Assembly (NCBI GenBank): GCA_029204225.1
Contig: CM055110.1
Location: 44,656,749 to 44,720,748 of the forward strand
Source: Diphasiastrum complanatum
Taxonomy: Eukaryota > Streptophyta > Lycopodiopsida > Lycopodiales > Lycopodiaceae
Direction of reading: 5' to 3'
DNA: 64,000 nt
Shown one piece after another: positions 32,075 to 46,290 of the stretch (position 1 is its first letter; every line of letters begins with the position of its first letter). Both the position numbers and the translations under genes were made by a program. The notes under the pieces are model-generated. The model had not been told where the DNA came from. It did not search any database and saw only the letters and a program-made list of their open reading frames with translations.

Positions 32075-32640
32075 ACGAAAATGGGGGAGAATATATCTCC
32101 ACCGAATTCAAGGAGTATTGCCTGAACAACGACATTGAGCAACAACACATTACCTCCTATTCGCCTCAATCAAATGGTCTTGCTAAGAGAAAGAACAGAA
32201 CCTTAGTCAAATCGGCAAAGTGCATGTTGTCACATGCGACACCTCTGAATTCCTTCTGGGCTGAAACTGTTTCAACAACAACCTATATTCAGAACAAATG
32301 TCCTACTAGAGGTCTCTCAGACAAAACACCATTCGAAGTTTGGACAGGTACCAGACCTTTTTTGTCGAACTTAAAAGTTTTTGGATGTACTATTTATTTG
32401 CAGATTCCCCATGATCTTAGGAAGAAGCTCGACTTCCAGAGTATCAAATATTTTTCATCAGCTACACTACTTCAGATCAAGCTTACAAGTTGTTTGATCC
32501 TATCGAGTCGAAGATATTCACTAGCCAGGACTTCATATTGTCACTTCCGAGGAGGGAGGCATTTTGATAAATAAAACTAAATTTGAAAAATACAGGACTG
32601 ATGTCATGTCCATGACCAATACATAGGATTCAGTATACTC
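32068..32640 (+). pseudogene. Copia integrase fragment (plus strand)
   Basis: Begins NGGEYISTEFKEYCLNND and continues through SPQSNGLAKRKNRTLVKS, where the catalytic glutamate position (usually AERKN) is lysine. It then reads FWAETVSTTTYIQNKCP and LKVFGCTIYLQIPHD. A frame shift near 32450 moves to SDQAYKLFDPIESKIFTSQD. There is no RT. It closely resembles the minus-strand fragment at 35785-36235, suggesting one family. Confidence 0.85.
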
Positions 32641-33560
32641 CTAGTCTTGGATACACGACGGTACTCCAGTGAAACAAGCTATTAGTTATGCCACGTCATA
32701 CTGGACATGACCTAAAAGTAACTAATACCCTTGAGAGGCCCTAAATACACTAAATGGAGTTAGTACAAGGTTTGGGACAGAGTGTATGCATGTGTAGAGT
32801 TATCAATAGCAATCCTATGAATAAAGGATCCATGCATAGAGACTCTATTCTAAGATGAATCTATGTATAGGGGAGTTAGGACCTTGCATGACTATGTGCA
32901 CAGGTGGTTCTAGGCTCTATATAAGGAGGCCAAACTCGCCCTACTAGACTCACCTTTTGGTTGATTCATTGCCAGGCTCTCACTCTACTTTCATGCTTCG
33001 GGTCATAACGTGATGAATGTGCATTTCAGTACATAGATTTGCTAATCTAAATCAGGCTGGCACAAACATTTCATGGTCTCCTATACAGTACAACTATATG
33101 TTTTCTGTTTTGATAAGTAGAATGTTCGTTGATGTAGATCCTACGATTCATTTGCAAGATTGGCTTAACTACTAATTCAAATCATTACCCATATGATATC
33201 GAAACTATACTGATTCATTGGCATGGCTTGTGTAATTAGTAATGAAATCTGATTCGATACAACACTGATCATGCAAAGCTGTGTGCATGAGATAAGTAGA
33301 TGCATTGGAACTTTGTGCAAATTAAATAAACATTTAAACTCTGAATGATGAGCAATATTGGCCGCTTGATGAAACATCAGTTGATGACCAGTTAACTATC
33401 CATTTCACTACATAAGACCTTTTCACCAAGTAATAACCATAAATTCGATCCTTGTGGGGAACGATATCTTTTATACTGCACAATATATAGAAAATCAAGT
33501 TCAGTGAGTTACGACAATTTTTCAATTAAATTCTATCTTTTGATCTGATCTGTAAAAACT
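32641..33560. other. Unassigned sequence with a TATA-like box
   Basis: Anonymous DNA. CTCTATATAAGGAGG at about 32917 is a strong TATA match, followed by a pyrimidine-rich stretch, as seen in LTR promoters. No partner LTR is found, so its owner is unknown. Confidence 0.4.
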
Positions 33561-33699
33561 TGACCACTTGATGATAATCAAAATCTAAATTTGGAAAAAA
33601 GATCTTGATCAAGCAATCGACACTCTAAATTAGAATTATCTCAGAAATAAGCATCAAATCAACTCAAAAATTCTCACAAATTTGGCAGTAGCTTAGCCT

Positions 33700-35784
<2,085 letters not shown>

Positions 35785-36235
35785 AGCATCTGTTCTGGAT
35801 GTAAGTTGTAGTGGAAACAGCTTCAACCCAGAAATGCTTCAAGAGTGATGCATGAGCAAGCATACACTTGCATGACTCGACTAAGGTACGATTATTCCTC
35901 TCAGCTAGCCCATTCGACTAAGGCAAATATGGAGTTATGAACAGTTGTTTGATGCCTTGGCTGAGGTAATACTCTTTGAATTCGATAGAAATATATTCTC
36001 CACCATTGTCGCACCTCAGGGCTTTGATCTTCTTGCTAGTATCCTTCTCTGCATGCTCCGTGAACACCTTGAAAATGTTGAATGTCTCTGATTTGCGTTT
36101 GATAAAATAAGTTGTGGTTCTTTTAGAAAATTCATTAATAAAAGTTCTAAAATATTTGGCATATTTTAATGAAGGATTTCGCATTGGGCCACATATTTTA
36201 CGATTCCCAGCAAAACATGTGAAAAATGTCAACTA
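35785..36235 (-). pseudogene. Copia integrase fragment (minus strand)
   Basis: On the minus strand: FINEFSKRTTTYFIKRKSET, then KIKALRCDNGGEYIS and, after a frame break, NGLAERNNRTLVESCKCML and VEAVSTTTYIQNRC. The catalytic glutamate is kept in AERN. The reading ends exactly where the K LTR begins (35784), so K inserted into, or recombined with, this Copia copy. Confidence 0.82.
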
Positions 36236-36239
36236 GTTT

Positions 36240-37344
36240 AGTTGATTTATCTTGGCAATTTTGAGGCCAACATGAAATCTCAGCTTAGAGATAGATTTAT
36301 TTTTGTTAATAAAGGCCTAAATAGTGTTCGTACTATTTTTGCAAGTATATTTGTGGATGAGGTCGGATTTGGACCCATTCTAATTGGCTAATATAGATAC
36401 ATTGCATATAGACTATAATTTCTAAGTTATTTGATGAAGTACTAAGAAGTCAGAAAATATTTTTTGATGAAAAATGACTTATTAAATCATTGTTTCGGTC
36501 ATATGTTGCCCATAAGTATTGGAAACCTTCGCTGAACTTTCAGATTATACATCCACTTCAGATATACCTATGTTGAGTGGAGTGAAGGTTCTTTTCCAAA
36601 GAAAATATGGAGTTAGGCGAATGATCAGCATTATGCCATTTTGGGAACCTTCGTCGAGCACCTTCCTATCCTTAGGAACCTTCGCCGACATGCCATATTT
36701 AAAATGCCAAAATTAGGTCGGCTACAGGTCCAGATCCTGAAAATTTACATTTATGACAGTACATGGGTGAAGGATGATCCTGGGTGAAGAATGAATCTTC
36801 GTCAGACCTGGAAAACGTTCACCGGATAGGTTCAGAGCGTCAAAAACCTTTGCTGAGATTTTTATAACCTATTTTCACAGTATTGAACAAGCCTACAGAT
36901 TTTGGTTCAGAATTAAACAACCAAACTAGTACATTTTTTAATGGACCCTCCAAATCAGCCTATAAAAGGGCATAATTCAATTTCATTTCTCATTTGTGCT
37001 AGCGAAGCTCTTGCCAATTTTTCCAAAGACCAAAGCCTTCAAAACTTTCCATACTACTTGTTGTTATACACTCGCGCTCATTACTTTCAGTTTCTGACCT
37101 TGTTCCACCATGTCTTCCACAGACACGTCTCAATCTCCTCACTATACTATCCATCATGATGTCTCATCTGCAACAGATGTCATCGTCCTTCCTAGCACAA
37201 GCATGGTCACTCAGTGGATGACCCTTGCAGAGCCTCTGCTCACTGCAATGGGTATTCATGAGAGAGCCTTCTCAGGGAGAATCAACATGGATTGAATCAC
37301 TCTTGCCTTCAGTACTTGGAAGGAGGAGAAATTTAAATTTTACA
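36240..37344 (+). other. Leader-like region with TATA box and truncated ORF
   Basis: From 36500 to 36860 the plus strand repeats AACCTTCGCC-type words like those of the Ty3 leaders. CTATAAAAGGGC (36959) is a strong TATA box. 150 bp later an open frame starts (37110-37295: MSSTDTSQSPHYTIHHDVSS, then STSMVTQWMTLAEPLL), unlike any protein I recognise. Without its terminal stop the frame would run on to about 37335, where Ty3 LTR sequence begins and cuts it off. It may be the 5' end of another element; a host origin cannot be excluded. Confidence 0.35.
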
Positions 37345-38016
37345 TTTGATAATTAGAAAGTCAATAAAAGGACTTTAGGCCTTTTAATGTTGCAGGCCTA
37401 AATGTCAAGTTAGTGAATAAAGTTGGGACTTCCACCAAAATTGGTTAAAACTCAAATTTAAATTGGTTCCCTCCAATTTTGAATGAGTTCCCACTCTTTT
37501 TTTAATATGAATAGTTAGGGAGGTAGAAATGGACCAATAGGATCTTGAGGCCAGAGTCCTCCTCTCTACTAAAAGTAAGAGCTAGCTTGAGTTCCTCCAC
37601 ATGTATATATCTTCATTTCCATAAAGCAGATTGGTTCCCTTGTGAAATGGATTTATGAATGTCCTTGCTCTCTATCATTTTTCTTCCATCTCTCATGTTT
37701 TCTTTGGATTTATTAATTGTTGGATCTAAATGTTTTTGGGATTGTATGTTCTTATACTTTTTATGAGAGAGAAAGGAGAGAGAGAGAGAGAGAGTAAGCC
37801 TTCTTCATTGTGGATCATAGTGTTAATGGTCATAATGTTAATGCTTAGGGTTAATGGATGTTAGAGTTAGATGTGGATCTTCCATTCATGCTGAAATCTG
37901 AGATATGCTATCGCTCTCATGGGAACGAACCTATGCGTGACAACTAACTCCATCTCCTTGATGCTAGATTGCTTGGATCTTGGGTTGAGGATAGGCTAGG
38001 AAAGAAACCCACTACA
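37345..38016 (+). repeat. 5' LTR of Ty3 E (truncated at its start)
   Basis: Matches the inverted copy at 50632-51355 along its length, including a GA tract (37766-37797) and the words GAGGATAGGCTAGGAAAG near the end. The first 100-150 bp of U3 (which would begin TGTTGGAGGG) are missing. It ends in CTACA at 38016. Confidence 0.85.
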
Positions 38017-38020
38017 ATTT

Positions 38021-38038
38021 TGGCGTTGTTGCCAGGGA
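38021..38038 (+). promoter_or_regulatory. Primer-binding site of Ty3 E (tRNA-Asp type)
   Basis: TGGCGTTGTTGCCAGGGA lies four bases after the LTR. It differs from the plant tRNA-Asp complement at three positions, each a C-to-T or G-to-A change. Confidence 0.8.
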
Positions 38039-38260
38039 GCTACACCAATTTTTCGGTTTACAGCATGTTTGTTGGATGGTTAGCTTGCATTAGGCATTTT
38101 GTCATGGCATGAATACTGTTAAATCTACATTAAGGGTTAGTTTGGGAGTGATTTTGTCTAATTAGAGTGGATTTGCGTGTTTGAAATCTAATTTGATTAT
38201 TGAACGGGGACAACTACTCAGATCAACATTCTTAAGATCCATCTGAATCTGAAAAATCAG

Positions 38261-38294
<34 letters not shown>

Positions 38295-39413
38295 AACAAC
38301 AACAAAAATCGGTCAAACTGGCAGATCTTGATCAAAAGGAGGCAAAAATTGTTCATCAAAGCTGATAACTTTTTACCCTCTTTCAAAAAGAAAAATTTGA
38401 GTTGCAGGAAGCTTTGGTTTTATTCACAGATTCTTCAGATTGAACGGCGAAGATTCATTCCCAACAGAGTTGCAAAAACATCAAAAAAAAACTATCAAAA
38501 AACACCAAAAACCATCAAAACCCTTAAAAATCTAAAAAAAGAACCTTCGTCTGATTCATTGTGCATAGGTGTGATTTAGATCTACCTACTGCCAAATCGA
38601 CGAAAAAATAATACCAAAAATAGAAGCCCAAAATGCCTGTTCATCTAGTTGTTGATAACCTTTTGTGAAAAATTACACTTTTCTGCAAAAATATCAGTTC
38701 TCTGAGAAGACCTTTGCCTAAACCTTCACCAAAGTCTGCGTCAGTCCCACTTACTATTTTTTATAATCAGTAAGTTGAGCGAAGATTTCCCAAAAGATCA
38801 GTTGTCATACTGTCATATTTTTGTCAAAAAAATCTATTTTTTATAAAAATATCTATATTACTCTTTATTCTTCGCCAGAACCTTTGCCGAGTATTCAGAT
38901 TATTCAATTTATAGTAATTTATAATTTTTGAGTTCGGCGAATATTCATCTTATCAGGATCATAAAAAATCTCTATTTTTACTCTCGTCAAACTATAGAAA
39001 GCATGTTTTTATATGTCAAGAACCTTCACCAGTTTTATCTTAGTTTTATCTATGTCAGATCCTCTGTTTGAGAGTTCGGCAAAGATTATTTCCACCAATT
39101 TTTTCAAAAAAAACCTGATCAAAGAGTTTTTACCAAATATAGCATTGTTGAACCTTCGCTAAGTCACCCTTCGCCTAGGAAACCTTCGTCAGTACTATTT
39201 TTAGGTTCTGATTTTTTAGATCAAGCCTCTGTTGGATCAAATCTGGTTCAATTTGATTTTCATTCTGAGAGCTCATCATTCGCAGAAGTGTCGATCGCTT
39301 GATCATAGATCTTTTTTTCAGAAATAAAAAATCTGATTATTGTGAAGTGAAAGGAATTTCGCAGATCTGACATAGTTTCTAATTAAAAATCTAGATCCAA
39401 TCTCATTGTTTGA
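38039..39413 (+). other. Long leader of Ty3 E
   Basis: 1.4 kb without a coding frame. It contains a 33-bp A run (38261-38293) and many variants of the word AACCTTCGCC, for example near 38728, 38872, 39022, 39152, 39165 and 39180. Leader-like sequence at 33700-34840 (inverted) and 36500-36860 uses the same vocabulary. Confidence 0.65.
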
Positions 39414-40469
39414 TTGATTTTATTCGAAGAAAAAATAGTTGCTCCTGGAGGTGCTCCTCAGGAGGTCAATCCAATCATTGTTAGGAGATCACCCCGTTTG
39501 GATCTACCCACATACAATGGATCAACAGATCCAAGTAGATTTCTCCAAATCTATGCTGAATCTTGTGAAGTCTATGGTGAAGTTTTTTCTCAGGATAAAC
39601 TTATGCTATTTCCAATGGCCTTAACGGGTGTAGAACAAGATTGGTATAATAATCAAGAAGAAACTGAACGTACGAATTGGGAAATTGTTAAACGAGCTTT
39701 TATCACATGGTTCAAACCTCGAAAGTTTATGGAAGATCCTTTTCTATTCTTTTCTACTTCTAATTAAAATTAAAATGGGAAAGCGAGAAATGATACGAAA
39801 TTACATCGAACGGGTTAAACGCCTTAGATCTCAGTGCAAACCTGAGCTGATTAATGAAAATGTCATGATTATGTGGTTTTTGTCAGGTCTACCTAAAAGG
39901 ATTAGACGTGAGCTGAAACGCCACAATGAGTATGCAATTTTGCAAAACCCTATGTACGTTGCAATTTGGGAGAAGGATGAAGATTCAGATGATGAGCTGA
40001 ATATTGGTATATTGTCTTATAGAGCAGGGCAGACCACTACGACTTCCACCACTATTTGTATCAACAAATACCAATGCTACTGTAGGAATGATGCTCAATG
40101 AGTTCGAGAAAATAGGAAAGAACCAACAAAAACAGATAGAAAAGTTGTTGTCGCAATTTGATGAGAAGATCAAAGCATTGGAAGATTTCCATGGACAAGT
40201 GAACAAGGAACTTGAGAAGTTTGCAAATACTTATCCTACCAGAAAAAATGTCTGGTGTTCCATTTGTACAGGCAATCACACAGCAAATGAATGTCCTCAA
40301 TTAAAAAAACGTATAGAAACCAGTATCTGCCATTTGTGTAATTCGCCTGATCATGAGACTGCTTTTTGCCACTTTAATCCTCAAATTATCCAACAATGAT
40401 ATGCCCAGATGGGATATCGGGAACCTCTTTATGGAGGGAATCTGATAACCAAACCTCGTCTTGGATATC
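39414..40469 (+). pseudogene. Ty3 E gag, first part
   Basis: Capsid region: LDLPTYNGSTDPSRFLQIYA, LMLFPMALTGVEQDWYNN and AFITWFKPRKFMEDPF, the plant Ty3 gag core. It continues after a frame shift near 39740 with KREMIRNYIERVKRLRSQC, and after another near 40010-40080 with a glutamine-rich helix. Two zinc knuckles follow, CSICTGNHTANEC and CHLCNSPDHETAFC. A stop lies at 40397-40399. The reading resumes beyond insertion F at 47437. Confidence 0.88.
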
Positions 40470-41616
40470 TGTAGGCTGATTCTGACAAATCTCCAAGATA
40501 CTCGGACAGAGCAACTCAAGAGCACCTCTCATTTTAGATCGATGAGGTCTTTGAGAAGACGAGACTAACAAAGACTGAGAGCCGAGTATGAGAGCCGAGA
40601 AATGCTAGTTAGGAATGACAAGCCGGAACTGTGTAAGCCTCATGGTGAATCTCGGAAGATGGAATGACCATGTAGGAACTAGTATTTCTAAGCTAAAGAA
40701 ATAAATGCAAGTAGACCCCTCTTAAAGAAAGTACAGTGAGCCACCTTTTCATGGTGACCTCTAGTGGAGAGCATTATTCCACTTGTAATTTGTGTAATGT
40801 GGAAATGTCACTAGGATGCCACCTAAGGAGCCGCTCTCGCTTACTTAAGGGACTCCCTCCTTGTGAAGACGAGATTTTTGCATTGTATCCACTGCATGCT
40901 TAATAAGAAGATTTTCCATGAGTTTGATGCTACACTAAGCTCCTTGATCATTATGGTTTTCCTGAGTGATGCCCCTATGATCATGCCCTTCCATTCATAT
41001 TGTGTGTGGTTGCAGATTTTAGAGTGGATTAGTTTTCTTGCTTTCCTAGTTGTGGATTAGTTTTTATTTCTTGTTTGTGGATTAATGTAGGAACTAGCAT
41101 TCAAGTAAACTAAATAGGCTAGAAATGTGTATAAATCTTGCATATCCTCCAACATTCTAGTTCTTGATGTTCTTGGAATGTTCAAGAATCAAAAGACTGG
41201 TTGGTTTCTTGATTCTTGGACTTGTAAAATGTTGTAGATTAGTTCTTGTTTATTGTTTTGTCGATTTATGCAAGTATAGTAGTGCTTAGGATCTGATTTC
41301 AGTTCATTTTGCAGCAAAGTAGAAGTAGATTTCATGGTTGTTCACCTGGACTGCATGTTGATCATTTGGTTGAACGTTTTGATTACATGATGTTTTGATT
41401 GCAGGTGACACGGTTCAAGAGAGACAGACCTGAGTTGTCCTCTGACATGCAAGACATTACTACAATGTAGATCTGTCCTGTCTACCTGATTTTGGGCTTT
41501 AAACAAGCAAGAATAACTTAAGCAAGAGCCCACTGCCTCTGTTGATAGGCAGAAGAAGAAATAAGAAGAACAAAAAACTAGTAGACAGATTCTTCCAAAA
41601 AGAGGATCTGTCAACA
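40470..41616 (+). repeat. 5' LTR of element F
   Basis: Begins TGTAGGCTGATTCTGAC and ends CTGTCAACA. Pairs with 46291-47436. Confidence 0.95.
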
Positions 41617-41900
41617 TTTGGCACCGTTGCCACTTGAACTCCAATGTATTCTAAATCCATAAGAGTTGCAACATTGTCCCCGCTCAAATCCCTGCAAACA
41701 AACTGCCAATCTTTCCACACATCTGAGTTTCTACAAACTGGACAGAGCCACATCACTGGCTACATCATTGTCCAAATCCACTGGCTGATACACTCGCGAA
41801 TCCGTTGGCTACCTCATTGCTAGCAAACGCACTAACAGAGTTGAACTTCGTTCAATGCCAAGTCCGGACACTCCTGCAACAATTTTAACATAGAGCTCTC

Positions 41901-42383
41901 GTGCTCCTGCAGACATCCTCCATCAGATTATCCCCTTCTCCTAACAGAGCCAACTCCACCGCACATTCACCTCCAACGAATCAGAACAACCAAAATGAAT
42001 CATGTCCTGCCAACACAGATGCTCACGCTCCTCCCATCCCCTCATGCTTCCAATCTCAACCGGAGCCTCTTCTGAAGTCTCGATCGGAGCCATTTTTGAA
42101 ATCTCAACTAGGGCTTCTTTTGAAATCTCAACCGAAGCCTCTTCTGAAATCTCAACCGGAGCCTCTTCTAAAATCTCAACCGGAGCCTCTTCTGAAATCT
42201 CAACCCGAGCCATTTTTGAAATCTCAACCGGAGCCTCTTCTGAAATCTCAACTGGAGCCTCTTCTGAAATCTCAACCGGAACCTCTTCTGAAATCTCAAC
42301 CGGACCCTCTTTTGAAATCTCAACCGGAGCCTCTTCTGAAATCTCAACCGGAGCCTCTTCTAAAATCTCAACCGAAGTCCTGA
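41901..42383 (+). CDS. Open frame with 14 octapeptide repeats (element F)
   Basis: 160 residues: a Ser/Pro/Asn-rich start (PNRANSTAHSPPTNQ) followed by fourteen copies of an eight-residue unit close to QPEPLLKS. Single-residue variants are seen, such as QPEPFLKS, QPKPLLKS and QPDPLLKS. It lies between the 5' LTR and the gag remnants, where some plant elements carry an extra frame. No domain is recognisable. The open frame may be only a consequence of the 24-bp repeat, since two other frames are also open through it. Low certainty that it is translated. Confidence 0.3.
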   Translation: MLLQTSSIRLSPSPNRANSTAHSPPTNQNNQNESCPANTDAHAPPIPSCFQSQPEPLLKSRSEPFLKSQLGLLLKSQPKPLLKSQPEPLLKSQPEPLLKSQPEPFLKSQPEPLLKSQLEPLLKSQPEPLLKSQPDPLLKSQPEPLLKSQPEPLLKSQPKS

Positions 42384-42655
42384 CTCAGATCTCGACCAGA
42401 GCTCTCGCGTCAATTATCGACCAGAGCTTTTGCATCATATCTCAACTGGAGCGTTTCAACTAGATCTCAACCAAAGCATTCGAGTCAGATCTCAACCGAA
42501 GCGTTCGCGTCAGATCTCCACCGAAGCATTTCAATCAAATCTCGACCGACGGATTTCTATCAATTCTCGACCGAAGGGTTTCTATCAATTCTGAATCGAA
42601 GGTTCTGGGTCCGATCTCGACTGAAGGCGCTGCTCACCATCTCAACCGGACCAAG
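42055..42655 (+). repeat. 24-bp minisatellite inside element F
   Basis: Fourteen nearly regular 24-bp units from 42055 to about 42385 (consensus CTCAACCGGAGCCTCTTCTG plus AAAT). Degenerate units follow to about 42655. Because 24 is a multiple of three, several frames stay open. The frame starting at 41901 reads repeats of QPEPLLKS. Confidence 0.95.
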
Positions 42656-42971
42656 TCCACGCCAAACCACAGAACTTTCAAACAAGACCTCTGATTGCCA
42701 TTTCAACCGAACCACCATCTTTCCAATATCTTAGAGTCTGAAAAAAAAAAAAAAAAAAAGGCATGAGCACCAAAAACAAATTTCAAAAAATAAAACTCAT
42801 ACCAATAGAAAGCTCTTTTCATACTGAGTCTCCCCCTTGACTTTCTTAAAAACCCAAAAAAAAATCCAAAAGTACCAAAAAAACTAAAAAATCCAAAAAT
42901 AACAAAAAACTTAAAAAAATTCAAAAACACCAAAAACTCATAATCAACACAAAAAAGACACAACCGTACCC

Positions 42972-43901
42972 AATGGACCAGCATACAGATCTTGAAATCT
43001 CAGAAGATTATCCATACGAGGTAAGGTCCCCTACAGCTGAACAAATCAGACATCATAGGTTCTACCGAATGCGGGCCCAAATACATGGATCATCTGCAAA
43101 CTCATTCGAGGAATAAGAATCTGATAGAGCCGAGTCTTCACGAGCATGAGCCCATTCTTATGGTGTTGAACCATCCCAGGCCAGAACCAACATCAATGGT
43201 GCTTTTGCCACTCACGGAGCTCATCTTGAGAGACGTACACCCAAGCTAGATCTACCAAAGTTTTATGGAGCTTAAATCCAATGATGAATATATGAGCCTA
43301 AAGTTAGCTATGCCTGATGCCATCAATGAAAAAGACGAGAGATCATATGTTGACGAATCCAGAGAAAGGAGAGCACCATGTGCTCCTGTCCATGAGTCGA
43401 AGCCGATCGAGGACACCCGAGATCAGCTTTGGAAATCCCAGTTGGAGGTGCTTAATAAAGCAACACTGACTACAAATGCTGAAACTCACCAATGACTTTC
43501 AAACTACCCTGAAGTCTATCCAAAGCAGTATGCCTGGTCAACCAAACCCTGCACAGGTATCTTATAGATGAAAACCAATCTGGTGCCCACACTGTCGGGC
43601 TACACATCCTATTGATGCTCGTCCTTCATATCAGCCTATCCAAGCACATACAATCCAACAATATGAAGAACAACCATCACAATCTGGACAGTCCTTGTCT
43701 TATCATGAATATCCACCAGAAAATCCAGAATCATTCGCAATACAAGATGGCTATGCTGTTATACAAGGGCCATTGAACAATAGATGTTTCATATGTGGTA
43801 AAACCGGTCATTTCATGGTTGATTGCCCAATCAAGACCAAGTACCACGCCGAGTGTCCCGATTGTGTCAGAAAACACAGTTTCAAAGACTATCCAAAATA
43901 A
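42972..43901 (+). pseudogene. Element F gag remnant
   Basis: A plausible gag start lies at 42972 (MDQHTDLEISEDYPYE). Near 43225 the words RRTPKLDLPKFYGA mark the beginning of the Ty3 capsid, but the sequence then breaks and most of the capsid is missing. Two knuckles follow: CFICGKTGHFMVDC (43788 onward, CX2CX4HX4C) and an imperfect CPDCVRKHSFKDY that lacks its last cysteine. Stops occur near 43110, 43280 and 43500. Remnant only. Confidence 0.75.
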
Positions 43902-46290
43902 CCCAACAAGATCCTACCTGTCTTACACGTTAGTTATGACTCCCGATAGGATCCTCACGACAACACATAGCATCCAACCGCTCAACCTACTACTCACTCG
44001 AGAAGTTTCTTGCAAACTTCTACACTACCACGCAATTCACCAGCTCCATAATGCAAAAAGACACTAATATGATATGAGTCCTTGTAGGAGGAAAGCGAAA
44101 CCAATATCCTATCATTTGCTACAATGTCTAACCAAGTGCAACCTCCACAACGGATTGATAGTTTTTCTCCCCTTATGCAACCTCAAATCTATTTGTCTTT
44201 CCACATGCTGATAAGATCTCCAATGTGCCAATACACAATAAATCTAGGAATTATAAATCCAGATAGAGATCATGTTCTGAATCTCTTGCTCAGAGAGGTC
44301 CTCATGACATAGTACCTCAACCATAACTGCATCTCAAGCTATATCTTACAACATCTACTATCAACAATGGTAGATTCAGTGTCACTATTCCTGCCTTCTT
44401 TTTGACAAGGGCTTATGAGAGTTCTTTCATTACTCTAAAAGATCAATAGAAACATGAAATTGTCCAGGTGAATTATACATGTTGATGAATGACTTTTAGT
44501 TTGACAAGTGCTCTACGACTTTCACAATCTGTAACATTGGGATCTTCCTTGTTTATTTTTTGTCATTTTTTGATTTAGGAATTTCTTCTAATTGCATATC
44601 TTTTTCTACATTTGCTTTTAGTTCATCAAGGATAGCCATTGAACAAGAGACATCATGTAGCATATCTCAAGAATAACTTGTCATTTCTCTATCAATCTCC
44701 AAATCACCTTATACAGAGTTTCGAATTTTTTGAGCATATTCCAAATCTGCGCAATACATATCAGTCATAGTTGATTCTTGCATCTCATTTTCATATTAAT
44801 TTTTGAATCAACTACAATAAGATCGAAACAAATTTAGTTAAAATTTGTTTAATCGTTAGTCCAATCGCATGTTCACCGTGTTTCAACTACGTGTTAAACA
44901 CATCGATCCAATCTTGAGCATGAACAGTTACCAGTAACAACATCCCCACCAACAGATATCTTTTCTTCTTCTTTTTTGGGGGGGAGGAGGGAGGTGGGGG
45001 AGAGTGGATTTGCTTGGATCCACTGGAGCAGTTACACTGCCAACAACAAGACCAGCAAGATCGACAGCCAAATTCACAAACCCAAAGTCGACAACGATAA
45101 GGTTAAGAAGACATATGGGCAATCCAAAGTGACTCAATCAGAAGACATATCCCAGTCACGATGAAGATCCTTCAAAAAAGAGAAACACAAGCATTGGGAA
45201 ATCAATCTCCTTATTCAACCGGCCTCTTGCCATACTTTTGCGCCCATTCTCATACCTATCGTTCACACCGTCTACCGATGTCACCACCTCCACCCTACCT
45301 TCCATTTGTTTGTTTATCATCAACTCACTATTCTTCCGAAAAATTCCCAGTTTTTTATAGTCTTACCGAAGCAACTGATAGATCATTGCAAGTGTCTTGC
45401 GGAGACTAACTGCCACCTACAATGGTTGATCATCTAAACGAAGATCTAAGAAGCAGACGAAGCAGCTATAAGACATAAGAAATTAAGCAAAGAAGCTGAG
45501 GAGGAAAGGACAAAACTTAAGCAACAGATGAATCAGATCAATCTTGATCAAAAGAAACTCTCTAGAGTAATGATGGCTAAATCCTCTTTTATGAAGCCCA
45601 AAGAGATCCAAAGTAATGGATCAAAAGAAAGAGCTGTAGAAAAAGAAAGATGAAGACAACCGTGAATCTGCAAAATAAAACGAGCTCCTCACCCAGCAAA
45701 TGGTGGTCGAAGCTCGGCATTGCAAGGGTCCAAGGCTGCAACTGTAGAACTATTAGTTCATTCACCCTACCACCAAGCCTTCATCATGTTTTCTTATCAT
45801 TACCAAGTTGTCCAACCAAAACTGTTCCTACCACCAAATTTTTATGATGAGTCCATCCCCTTAAGACTAATAATCAAAATTTGTGCAACCTGTAGATCGA
45901 AGGTTTTCTTTAAGACTGGGACTTCGACTGAGCGAAGAGCTGCAGAAACACCCAGAAGCAAAATGGAGGATACAACCTCCCAGAAGTTATTACCTGCCAA
46001 GAAACCAGAGAAGAAACTGTCAATGGCATATACAAGTGATAAGAGAGAAGACACGTGGGAAGCACTCAGGCATGCAAGTTGTGAAGCTGCTGGGAACCTG
46101 ATCAAACTGCGTCAATTTGTGAAAAATAGTTTTTGTGATAAAGACTGGCGACAATAAACACTTGGTTTTATGCAAGCGAACGAGGATCTACGCCTTTCCA
46201 AGTGACGATCAAAGACGCCAATGCAGAAGCGGAGCGACATCATCCAATATGATTTGCAGTGGGTCCTGCAACACATTAGGGGTGGGATGA
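43902..46290 (+). other. Element F interior without recognised genes
   Basis: 2.4 kb from the end of gag to the 3' LTR. There is no protease, reverse transcriptase or integrase motif in any frame. A G-rich run lies at 44976-45004. Frame 45720-46157 (145 residues, Lys/Arg-rich end) resembles nothing I know. It ends in the purine tract before 46291. Confidence 0.55.

Noticed and set aside
42050-42660. CRISPR-like regular repeat
   Set aside because: Units are contiguous 24-bp copies without spacers, inside a plant LTR element.
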